Position numbers and translations under genes: made by a program
Source: Lysobacterales bacterium
GTDB taxonomy: Bacteria > Pseudomonadota > Gammaproteobacteria > Xanthomonadales > SZUA-36
DNA length: 7,883 bases
Assembly (NCBI GenBank): GCA_026196445.1
Contig: JAPHTE010000001.1
Coordinates: 1 to 7,883, forward strand
Reading direction: 5' to 3'
Shown here: piece after piece, positions 1 to 6,855 of the stretch
Layout: every line of letters begins with the position of its first letter
How positions within the stretch are numbered: the stretch's first letter is position 1
The notes under the pieces: generated by a model
The model's input: the letters and a program-made list of their open reading frames with translations, nothing else
Databases searched by the model: none
What the model was told of the DNA's origin: nothing

Positions 1-1
1 A

Positions 2-3000
2 CGCGCCAGCGGCCGGGTTGCGTTGGTCACGCTGCCGCTGGCGGCCGTTATGCTCAGCATCGGCCTGACGCAGGACATCTCGCTGGCGCTTAACCTCGGT
101 CGCCTGCTACTGGGTCTCGGTATCGTCACGGGCCTGGATTTTCTACTGGCTGACCCGGGTAAATACCGCGAATTCAAGCGCCGTGAAAAACGTGCATCCG
201 AGGCCGCGGCAACCCTGCCGCATGCAACCTCCTGGGCAGCACAGGCCGCGCTGGCCAAGCAACGCATCGTCCAGAGCAGCATGCAGGATGCAACCCACCC
301 CCGGTTCGGTAAGGTCCGGGCCCCTTGGCAATTCCGCAACTGCGGAATGGGCGGACGTCACACGGAGAAGGAATACCCCGAATCCAACATCAGCATGCAG
401 GAGGCCATGTTCCTGATCCTGGGCGCGGTGGACTCGCAGGAGGCGCAGGAAATGACGGTGCGCCTGCAAAACCGCCTGAAGGAAATCCTGGAAAAAGCCG
501 AAGGCTGCCGCGTGATGGGCATCGGCCTGGAGGGCGGACTCGCGCCGTACGTCGACCGTGGTGACTATGAACTGCCCGAACTGCGCCTGTGGGCCATGAT
601 GAAGCAGACCATCGAGGAATGCGGGTACCGCCCCGGCGAAGACGTGGCGATCGCACTCGATCCGGCGCTCTCAGAACTCGAGATCGCCTACCGCGAAGAA
701 TTTGACGTACCCGACAGCATCGGTATGTATTTATTCTGGCGCGACCATGCCAAGCGCGTCATGGACCGCGATGCCATTCTGGCGATCTACGAGCAGGCAA
801 TCAACGAATACGACATCCCGATACTGTCCATCGAGGACGGCTTCTCCGAGGACGACCACGAGGGCTGGCACAAGCTGCTCGACAGGCTGGGTGACCGGAT
901 ACTGGTGGTCGGCGACGACCTGGTCACCACCAACGACCGCACCATCGAGGTGGCGGCCGAGAAGGGGCTGATCAACTCGGTGCTGGTCAAGGCCAACCAG
1001 ATCGGCTCGTTGTACGAAACCCTCCTGGCGGTACTGGTGACACTTGGCAAGGGCCTGGAACTCGTCGTTTCGCACCGTTCAAAGAGTCCGAACGACGACA
1101 TGGAAGCGCACATCGCGTTGGCCACCAACGCGCTCGGGTTAAAGGCCGGTGGCGGCGCCAACACAGAAAGGCTGGTCAAGTACCAGGCAGTCACGCGTCA
1201 AATGGAAAAGGTCATGGAGGCCGATGTCAGCGAACCGGAACTGCCCGACTTCGCCATGGTGGAGCAACTGCGCGCCCGCGAGGAACCGACCAACGCCGGT
1301 ATCCCGACGGTGGGTGTCGATGTGCGTTTCGCACTACCCGGTGCCACCGCCGACAGCCGCGTACGTTTGTCCTTTCACGGCGCCACGCCGCTGGGTACTT
1401 CGTCCGGCACTGGTGAGGCCGTGCATCTTGTCGACGGTGTATTCGAGCGAGCGGAATACCTTGAAGCCTTTGAGCAGCATGCCGACCTGCTGGAAGAGGT
1501 GGAACCCGGGGTTTACCGCTTCGATGCAAAGGTCAGTCGCAGCCAGGTCAAGGCCACCGGGGACGAGGCGCTGTTGAACCTGTTCAAACGCAGCCAGCGC
1601 TACGAAGGCAAGGGTTGCCTGAACGCGGTCGACCACGTGCATGAATTTGCGGCGCCGTTTTTCGAGAACCGCAACGTGGCCGACTGGAACATATTCGACA
1701 TCGACCACGCGTTGCTGGAGCTTGAACTCGATACCGCCAGGCGCCGTGGCAAGATAGCCGCCGACGCCAGCCGGGAAGTCGAGATAGCCATCAAACAACG
1801 CAAGCAGAATCTCGGTATGAACGCGATCCTGTCAGTTTCGCTGGCCATGACCCGCGGCGTGGCCCACGTGCGCGGCCAGGAGCTTTACGAACTGCTGCGC
1901 GAGGAAATGCTTGTGATCATCGAGCACCTGGCTGCAGCTTACGACGTGTCTATCGACAGCAGCCGTTTTTCGGATTACGTGGCCGCACTGCAGGCGGTCA
2001 ACCGTAAGCTGGAAACCGAAGGTCAGCCGCTGCACCAGGCTTTGCGTGAAATCACCGGGATTTATCACCCGCGCCGGGAGAAAACAGCCGCCGTTGCACC
2101 CTATGCCCGCGGCACGGTGACACGCGGAATAGTCGATTCGGCATTCAGTGATCAGGAAAAAGAATACATATCCACCTTGCACCGGACACTGGTGGAGACC
2201 TACCTGCGCGAAGACGGCAAGGCCGACAACAAGGCTATCCTGCGGCAGTATTTGCGCACCATGCGCCTCATTGGCCGCCGCTGCGGTATGTTCGAAATCG
2301 TCAACCACCGGCTGTTCGTGAACAAAGACAGCCTGGTGGTGCCCTACGACGCGCAGGGTGAGCTGACAATCTATCAGTTGCACCAGGATGCCGAAAAGGT
2401 CATCAAGCAGGTCCGCCTGCCACACGGCACGCTGGTCACCGATGCACTGGTCGCTGAACTGGCCGGTATCAAGGGCGATGCCATTGATCTGGAACGTGAA
2501 ATCTACCATCTGCACATCGACGATATGCCAGCCATCCAGGTCGCCCGACTGCGTGACCTGGCCGCCTTGCTCAACCGGTTGAACAACTGCGGCAGCCGTC
2601 ACGAGGCGGTGTACTTGTTACGTTTCCTGGTCGCGCGCCTGTGCAGCAGTTCGTACCGCGGCATGCCCGGGGCCAAGAACCTGCAGCCAGAAATCTCGCG
2701 GGTGCGCCGGGAACTGGCCGAGTTCATGAACGGCCCCTTTGCCGACCGCCTGCGGCTGCCGACGAGTATCCTGGTGCGCAGCATTTCGGGCCTGGTATCA
2801 CAACCGAAGCTGATCGACGAGGTCTGGCAGGACACGATCGACCTGGCAGAGGTGCACGTGCGCGGAAGTGCCATCACCAACGAGATTCGTCGCAGCACCC
2901 ACCACGCGATGGGCAAACATACCCTGAAGCTGGCACAGGCCTATCTGAAGTGGTTGCAAAGCGGCGAAGCAGATTTTCCCGACCCGGAACGTGATGTACC

Positions 3001-5647
3001 GGGTATGGCCGACGAAGCCGCACGCAGCCACCCGGAAATCATCAAGCTGGTCGGGCGGATCGTGGCCGACCTGCAGCAACTATTGGGCAGCTCGCAAATC
3101 GCCAACCGTATCGCCGACTGGCGCGAAACCTACGCGCTCGAACTGGTGCGCTGCGAATCGACCAATACGCTGCTCGAGGAACTGGAATCACTGGTCGTAA
3201 AGGGCATCCGTGCGCGCAACCCATGGGTTTACCAGCACCGCCTGCGCAGCCTCGTCAGCAAGTTACGTGATGGCGGCTGGACAGCATCGGTGGCCAGTCA
3301 TTTCGAGGCCAGCCTGCAAGCCTTGCAGGACACGCTTCCCGACGCAAAAGACTTTCCCGCCGAGGCGCTCGAGAACCAGGCCCGCGAGGCAGTCAAAACT
3401 TTCTGTGAAAACATCCAGCGGGACCACCAGGATCGCCTGTTTACCGCCCTGGACGAATTACTGGAACTTTACCAGGGCGCGGAGCAACTCAAGACCTTTG
3501 AGCGCAGTTGTTCGCTGCGGCGTGAACTGGTGAGCCTGGCCGGCGACGGTGTTTTCAAGCAGCAGCGATATTTATTGCACCAACTCGACTGCATCCTGGA
3601 AGAAATGGGTTTCTTTGCCCTGCGCCACGTGGCGTCCGACTACCACGAACACGGCGTGAACCTGCAGGAATGCCTGCATATCGTGCACCTGTGCGCCGGC
3701 AACCTGGACCTCGACGGTCTGTTCTCGCGCGAACTCTGGGACTTGTCGGCCATGCTGGTTACACCGGCCCGCAGCCCGTCCGAATTGCTGGATGTGCTGG
3801 AGCAAATTCAACGCAACTACCACCGGTTGATACACCGGGTCAGCAATGCTTACGAAGTGATGGCCGAGCACCTGGGTTATGGACGGGATGAAATGCGCGC
3901 GGTGTTGGCCAATTTCCAGCGCACCATGCACGATCTGAATTCACTGGTGCACTTCTCCGACCTGGCACGTACCTGTTTCGCCGAACAGGATCGTGATTTC
4001 GCGGATGCGGACGCTGGCAGCGCCGGTGAGAACCCCTGGGACTTCGTCCACCTGTCCCACAAGGACGATATACGACAACGTGTCGAGGACCGCACCTACG
4101 TCAGCCTGCAGGGCCGCTATGGCGGCAAGGGCAGCGGCCTGATCTACATCGCCTATCTCGGCATCCCCACACGTGACGGTTTTATCATCCCCACTGCCCT
4201 TTCCCGGCTGGACTTGCAAACCGTCGAACAACAGCGTTTCGAATCCGAGGTCATGCGGCACGTGCACGTACTCGAGCAGGACCTGGCCCGTAACGAGGGC
4301 AACGAGTTGCATCTCGGTGATCCTGCCGCACCGCTGCTGCTGGCAGTACGTGGCGGCTCGGTGTTCTCGATGCCTGGCATGCTGGCGACGATGGTCTTCG
4401 TGGGCATGACCGACGCCGTGGCCGAGGCGCTGGCAGAGGAAGATGACTGGTACGCCTGGGACGCCTACCGCCGTTTCCTGGTCTCCTTTGCCGCCGCTGT
4501 CTGGGGTTTCGACCTCGAGGGACTGGACCTGGTCGAAAAGACCAAGTCCCGCTACGGTGTGACGCTGAAGACCGACCTGCCAGGTTCCGCCATGCGCGAG
4601 GTGGTGCAGGCGTCGAAACAGGCGCTGCGCGATGCGGGTTTTGCTGAGGAACTCGATATACTGGTGAATGATGCGCAACTGCAGTTGTTCACTGCGCTGC
4701 GGGCCGTACACACTTCGTGGAACAGCGAGCGCGCCCGCCAGTACCGGGCTATCAAGCATCTGTCCGACGGCTGGCATACCGCGGCGATCGTACAGCAAAT
4801 GGCCTCCGGCAACCGCAGCAACCCGCAGGAACTGGAACCCGGCATCGACGAGATGAAGATCTCACTGACCGGCGTCATCCCCAATACGCGTGTCATACAA
4901 TCTACAGGATTCCGCGAATTTACCGGCGACGTGAAGTTCAGTGCCTGCGGCGACGACCTGGTCGGCGGCATCACGGCAGCCAAGTCTTTCGAGCCTGTCC
5001 AACGCTTGCGTAGCCTGGCGCCGATGCTTGAACGCAAGCTCAACCACGTCAGCGCGCGCCTGCGGCGCTTCCTGGGCTCAGACGCCGAAATCGAATTCAC
5101 CGTGGACCGCGGCGTACTCAGCGTGCTGCAAGCGCGCAGCGCGCAGATGGAGCTGTACGAGAGCCCACGCACGTTCCAGGATGCCGGGCGGGCGGCCGGA
5201 CGTGGCATCGGCATAAGCGGTGGCGCATTCCGAGGCCGCATTGCATTCAACGAGCAAGATGTCAAACGGCTCCGGTCGCAATGGGACACGAAGGACGCGG
5301 AGGCCGATGGCATCCTGCTGGTGCTGGAAAACCCGGTACCCGATGAAATCCCGCTTATCCTGTCAGTTGACGGACTGTTGTCAGCGCGTGGCGGCTCGAC
5401 TTCGCACGCGGCCGTTGCAATCCACAGCATCGAAGACAAGGTATACAGCGCGGTACTGGGTGTGCCGGAGTTGCGGGTTGGCAATGGCGAGGCCGTACTT
5501 TTCGACGAAGGCAGCAAGCCCGTCAAGAGCTATCGTTGCGGTGACATATTGTCCATCCACGGCCAGACCGGCGAGGTGTTCGATGGGCCGCGCACCGTTG
5601 TAACCATCGAAAATGGTACGCCGCTGGCAGGTTCAGACGATGCGTGA
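2..5647 (+). CDS. Membrane-tethered fusion of circularly permuted enolase and PPDK-like ATP-grasp/phosphohistidine domains (5' partial)
   Basis: The frame is open from base 2 to a TGA at 5645-5647. Residues below count from the first possible start, TTG at 23 (1,874 aa). No ribosome site precedes that TTG and the hydrophobic codons look like real coding sequence, so the gene probably begins left of the window. An ATG at 281 would give a soluble 1,788-aa product. Order: hydrophobic segments about 3-42; enolase barrel about 100-400; enolase N-domain about 412-636; helical region about 640-1345; dikinase ATP-grasp about 1355-1710; phosphohistidine domain about 1715-1860. Enolase interconverts 2-phosphoglycerate and PEP. 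Dikinases move the beta-phosphate of ATP to a histidine and then to an acceptor. The PEP/pyruvate barrel that finishes the pyruvate reaction is absent, so the final acceptor is unknown. Domain identities come from motifs recalled, not from a search. The enolase assignment is very firm, the dikinase assignment firm, and the overall function is inference. Confidence 0.9.
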   Translation, partial: RASGRVALVTLPLAAVMLSIGLTQDISLALNLGRLLLGLGIVTGLDFLLADPGKYREFKRREKRASEAAATLPHATSWAAQAALAKQRIVQSSMQDATHPRFGKVRAPWQFRNCGMGGRHTEKEYPESNISMQEAMFLILGAVDSQEAQEMTVRLQNRLKEILEKAEGCRVMGIGLEGGLAPYVDRGDYELPELRLWAMMKQTIEECGYRPGEDVAIALDPALSELEIAYREEFDVPDSIGMYLFWRDHAKRVMDRDAILAIYEQAINEYDIPILSIEDGFSEDDHEGWHKLLDRLGDRILVVGDDLVTTNDRTIEVAAEKGLINSVLVKANQIGSLYETLLAVLVTLGKGLELVVSHRSKSPNDDMEAHIALATNALGLKAGGGANTERLVKYQAVTRQMEKVMEADVSEPELPDFAMVEQLRAREEPTNAGIPTVGVDVRFALPGATADSRVRLSFHGATPLGTSSGTGEAVHLVDGVFERAEYLEAFEQHADLLEEVEPGVYRFDAKVSRSQVKATGDEALLNLFKRSQRYEGKGCLNAVDHVHEFAAPFFENRNVADWNIFDIDHALLELELDTARRRGKIAADASREVEIAIKQRKQNLGMNAILSVSLAMTRGVAHVRGQELYELLREEMLVIIEHLAAAYDVSIDSSRFSDYVAALQAVNRKLETEGQPLHQALREITGIYHPRREKTAAVAPYARGTVTRGIVDSAFSDQEKEYISTLHRTLVETYLREDGKADNKAILRQYLRTMRLIGRRCGMFEIVNHRLFVNKDSLVVPYDAQGELTIYQLHQDAEKVIKQVRLPHGTLVTDALVAELAGIKGDAIDLEREIYHLHIDDMPAIQVARLRDLAALLNRLNNCGSRHEAVYLLRFLVARLCSSSYRGMPGAKNLQPEISRVRRELAEFMNGPFADRLRLPTSILVRSISGLVSQPKLIDEVWQDTIDLAEVHVRGSAITNEIRRSTHHAMGKHTLKLAQAYLKWLQSGEADFPDPERDVPGMADEAARSHPEIIKLVGRIVADLQQLLGSSQIANRIADWRETYALELVRCESTNTLLEELESLVVKGIRARNPWVYQHRLRSLVSKLRDGGWTASVASHFEASLQALQDTLPDAKDFPAEALENQAREAVKTFCENIQRDHQDRLFTALDELLELYQGAEQLKTFERSCSLRRELVSLAGDGVFKQQRYLLHQLDCILEEMGFFALRHVASDYHEHGVNLQECLHIVHLCAGNLDLDGLFSRELWDLSAMLVTPARSPSELLDVLEQIQRNYHRLIHRVSNAYEVMAEHLGYGRDEMRAVLANFQRTMHDLNSLVHFSDLARTCFAEQDRDFADADAGSAGENPWDFVHLSHKDDIRQRVEDRTYVSLQGRYGGKGSGLIYIAYLGIPTRDGFIIPTALSRLDLQTVEQQRFESEVMRHVHVLEQDLARNEGNELHLGDPAAPLLLAVRGGSVFSMPGMLATMVFVGMTDAVAEALAEEDDWYAWDAYRRFLVSFAAAVWGFDLEGLDLVEKTKSRYGVTLKTDLPGSAMREVVQASKQALRDAGFAEELDILVNDAQLQLFTALRAVHTSWNSERARQYRAIKHLSDGWHTAAIVQQMASGNRSNPQELEPGIDEMKISLTGVIPNTRVIQSTGFREFTGDVKFSACGDDLVGGITAAKSFEPVQRLRSLAPMLERKLNHVSARLRRFLGSDAEIEFTVDRGVLSVLQARSAQMELYESPRTFQDAGRAAGRGIGISGGAFRGRIAFNEQDVKRLRSQWDTKDAEADGILLVLENPVPDEIPLILSVDGLLSARGGSTSHAAVAIHSIEDKVYSAVLGVPELRVGNGEAVLFDEGSKPVKSYRCGDILSIHGQTGEVFDGPRTVVTIENGTPLAGSDDA
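320..1930 (+). other. Domain: circularly permuted enolase (barrel then N-domain)
   Basis: The barrel comes first. Visible equivalents of catalytic residues are H113 (GGRH), Q126-E127, general acid/base E170 (LEGG), metal ligands D213, E271 (SIEDG) and D298 (VGDDL), K323 (VKANQIGSL), H351-R352-S353 and K374. The spacings E271-D298, D298-K323, K323-H351 and H351-K374 (27, 25, 28, 23) equal those I recall for E. coli enolase (E290, D317, K342, H370, K393). The N-domain follows after a linker of about 12 residues: RARE...GIPTVGVDV matches the usual enolase opening, GTSSGTGEAVHLVDG matches GASTGxxEAxELRDG (S460 is the metal-loop serine), then RYEGKGCLNAV and LGMNAILSVSLA. Enolases normally have the N-domain first. 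Insertions of about 50 (473-525) and 20 residues lie in the N-domain. Activity is plausible but unproven. Confidence 0.9.
1940..4057 (+). other. Domain: long unrecognised helical region
   Basis: Roughly residues 640-1345 join the enolase and dikinase parts. The sequence is rich in Leu, Glu, Arg and Ala, has heptad-like stretches (for example around 1045-1180 and 1255-1310) and few Gly or Pro, so it should be mostly alpha-helical. I recognise no family motif and no cofactor site. By analogy with other dikinases whose extra domain selects the phosphate acceptor (glucan, water dikinases), it could bind the acceptor or organise an oligomer, but this is a guess. Codon use is the same as in the flanking domains, which argues against a recent insertion. 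Confidence 0.5.
4085..5602 (+). other. Domain: PPDK-like ATP-grasp plus phosphohistidine swivelling domain
   Basis: The ATP-grasp opens with YGGKGSGL (K1369) and LGIPTRDGFIIPT, matching the GGKGxxLxxM and GLPVPPGFxI motifs of pyruvate, phosphate dikinase. It continues with LLLAVRGGSVFSMPGMLAT (R1443; PPDK has SVRSGAxxSMPGMMDT), SWNSERARQYR and IEFTVDRGVLSVLQARSAQ (PPDK: DIEFTxxxGxLxxLQTR). The swivelling domain carries ARGGSTSHAAVA with the phospho-accepting histidine at H1795 (codon 5405-5407). In PPDK this domain shuttles phosphate to a C-terminal PEP/pyruvate barrel, but here only about 15 residues follow it. Positions that are usually Glu, Gln and Arg near the end of the ATP-grasp read Asp1636, Cys1642 and Thr1651, so the nucleotide site may be altered. 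Confidence 0.85.
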
Positions 5648-5751
5648 CGCCGGAAACGGTTGCATGATAGCGTTGCAAATGCATATTGAGTGTGAAACTG
5701 AACAAAGAGCGTAGTAAAGTACCGTCACCCAGAAAAGCGGACCCCCGATTC

Positions 5752-6348
5752 ATGACACCTGGCCACTTTCCCGATAATGCACGGAGCACGACCGATGGCG
5801 GCGTAGCCCTGCCCCCCGGTAACAGCGAACGTATCCGTGCCAAGTTTGGCAGCTACGGGATCGAGGTGCTGGAAAACAGCCCGAAATTGAGGGTTTCCTG
5901 CCTTTACAGCACACACGATGGTGTCAATATCAACCGCACCTTTGCCGTCGTTGCATACCCGGCGGTCATCGACCCGGCATTCAACAAGGAACACGAAGCC
6001 ATCATCAAAGGTGAATCCATCGGCATCGTGTTCAAACAGAATGGCTGGCTAATCAGGAAGGATCACCAGTATTTCGGTGAAATCGAAGCGCCTTCATCAC
6101 ACTTTGGCCTCGCAGACCCAAGCGAGAGCAGCTTGATTCGCGCCGCTATACACGTGTATGCGCTGTCGGTCAAAAAGGGCAATGCTGAGTTCCGCTACGC
6201 AACCATCGCTGAAATACACCACCCCAATTACCTGCGCACCGAAGACCTCGCCTGGATTTATGACGAAGAGTATGAAGCACACCTGGATAAACGGGAGCGC
6301 ATCGCCGACTTTCTTGCCGTGATCGAGTCCCGGATCCTGGCGCTATGA
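5752..6348 (+). CDS. Hypothetical protein, 198 aa
   Basis: I do not recognise this protein. It is soluble, with no signal peptide or membrane segment, and has a polar, proline-rich first 25 residues. Then comes a mixed alpha/beta stretch (RIRAKFGSYGIEVL, INRTFAVVAYPAV) and a charged helical C-terminus ending in ERIADFLAVIESRILAL. No catalytic signature is evident. The ATG at 5752 is the first ATG in frame; the frame also holds GTG at 5692 and TTG at 5686, which would add 20-22 lysine/arginine-rich residues. None of the three has a convincing ribosome site, so the start is uncertain. The gene begins 104 bases after the enolase-dikinase gene on the same strand with no clear terminator between them, so co-transcription is possible. 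Codon use and length support a real gene. Confidence 0.75.
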   Translation: MTPGHFPDNARSTTDGGVALPPGNSERIRAKFGSYGIEVLENSPKLRVSCLYSTHDGVNINRTFAVVAYPAVIDPAFNKEHEAIIKGESIGIVFKQNGWLIRKDHQYFGEIEAPSSHFGLADPSESSLIRAAIHVYALSVKKGNAEFRYATIAEIHHPNYLRTEDLAWIYDEEYEAHLDKRERIADFLAVIESRILAL

Positions 6349-6358
6349 CCAGAACAAA

Positions 6359-6401
6359 CCTTGGTCCAAGCACAGTTTTAAAACGTGCCTTTGGACCACG
6401 G
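6359..6401. repeat. Large imperfect palindrome, possible terminator or operator
   Basis: The arms TGGTCCAAGCAC (6362-6373) and GTGC-CT-TTGGACCA (6385-6398) pair except for a two-base bulge (6389-6390). The centre GTTTTAAAAC is itself a palindrome, and CC/GG extends the stem outward past one mismatch. The total is about 19 base pairs with almost no loop. It lies 10 bases after the stop of the preceding gene and about 80 bases before the ferritin gene. No T-run follows on either strand, so a classical intrinsic terminator is not fully supported. A regulator-binding site is the alternative. Confidence 0.6.
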
Positions 6402-6469
6402 AGTGTTAACATTCCTGACCCGGACGCTGCAAAAACGCCGCGGATAAAAATCCACATCAACTGACGCAA

Positions 6470-6475
6470 AAGGAG
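6470..6475 (+). promoter_or_regulatory. Ribosome binding site of the ferritin gene
   Basis: AAGGAG lies five bases before the ATG at 6481. It is the best Shine-Dalgarno match in the window and fixes the start of the 95-aa ferritin-like protein. It suggests stronger translation than for the other genes here. Confidence 0.85.
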
Positions 6476-6480
6476 AGCAG

Positions 6481-6768
6481 ATGGCAAACGAAGGTTATCA
6501 TGAACCAATCGAGGAATTATCGGACGAAACGCGGGATATGCATCGTGCTATCACGTCCTTGATGGAAGAATTGGAGGCAGTAGACTGGTACAACCAGCGC
6601 GTTGATGTCTGCAAAGACGAAGAGCTTCGTTCAATACTTGCCCATAACAGGGATGAAGAAAAGGAGCATGCCGCGATGGTCCTGGAATGGATTCGCAGGC
6701 GGGATCCGGCATTTGACGATGAACTGAAGGACTACATATTCACTGACAAAGAAATCGCGCATTCTTAA
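6481..6768 (+). CDS. Encapsulated-ferritin-family protein (EncFtn) without visible cargo tail
   Basis: At 95 residues this closely resembles encapsulated ferritins such as that of Rhodospirillum rubrum, sharing MEELEAVDWYxQRVD, AILAHNRDEEKEHAAM-type and LEW(I/L)RR blocks. These small two-helix proteins assemble into open rings that oxidise Fe(II) at a di-iron site formed between subunits, and they normally sit inside an encapsulin shell that stores the iron. The ferroxidase ligands E30, E60 and H63 are present, as are the entry-site residues E29, E32, W36 and Y37 (equivalents of E32, E62, H65, E31, E34, W38 and Y39 in the R. rubrum protein). The protein ends at FTDKEIAHS, without the flexible tail and targeting peptide expected of encapsulin cargo. 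No encapsulin gene lies in the window. The start is fixed by AAGGAG five bases upstream. The family is very clear; loading into a shell is doubtful. Confidence 0.93.
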   Translation: MANEGYHEPIEELSDETRDMHRAITSLMEELEAVDWYNQRVDVCKDEELRSILAHNRDEEKEHAAMVLEWIRRRDPAFDDELKDYIFTDKEIAHS

Positions 6769-6855
6769 AAAGCGACGCTGTTTCAATTTACGATTGGCTG
6801 CCGTCTGCCCTGGTTAGTATCCCGCAGCAGTGCCGAAGGCAGCAGACACCATTTC

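Noticed and set aside
320..1222. Enolase barrel as a truncated or decayed enolase pseudogene
   Set aside because: Catalytic residues and spacings are intact, the frame is unbroken, and the missing N-domain is found directly downstream in the same frame.
320..1222. Barrel as another enolase-superfamily member (for example mandelate racemase or muconate cycloisomerase type)
   Set aside because: The SIEDG, VGDDL, VKANQIGSL and SHRS motifs with their exact spacings are those of true enolase.
1832..2602. Antisense open frame of 256 residues
   Set aside because: It mirrors the fusion gene, whose own frame has clear protein-family motifs on either side. The antisense translation has no recognisable motif and no ribosome site.
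3941..4798. Antisense open frame of 285 residues
   Set aside because: It overlaps the dikinase region, and its composition and lack of motifs mark it as a shadow.
4552..5526. Antisense open frame of 324 residues
   Set aside because: Its Ser/Arg-rich composition is typical of the reverse of a G+C-rich gene. It covers the firmly identified dikinase ATP-grasp and histidine domains.
5660..5684. Short inverted repeat TGCAT/ATGCA after the fusion gene as a terminator
   Set aside because: The five-base arms are AT-rich and no T-run follows, so it is likely chance.
6803..6847. Hairpin GTCTGC/GCAGAC between the ferritin and reductase genes as a shared terminator
   Set aside because: A six-base stem with a loop of about 33 bases and no adjacent T-run is too weak to call.
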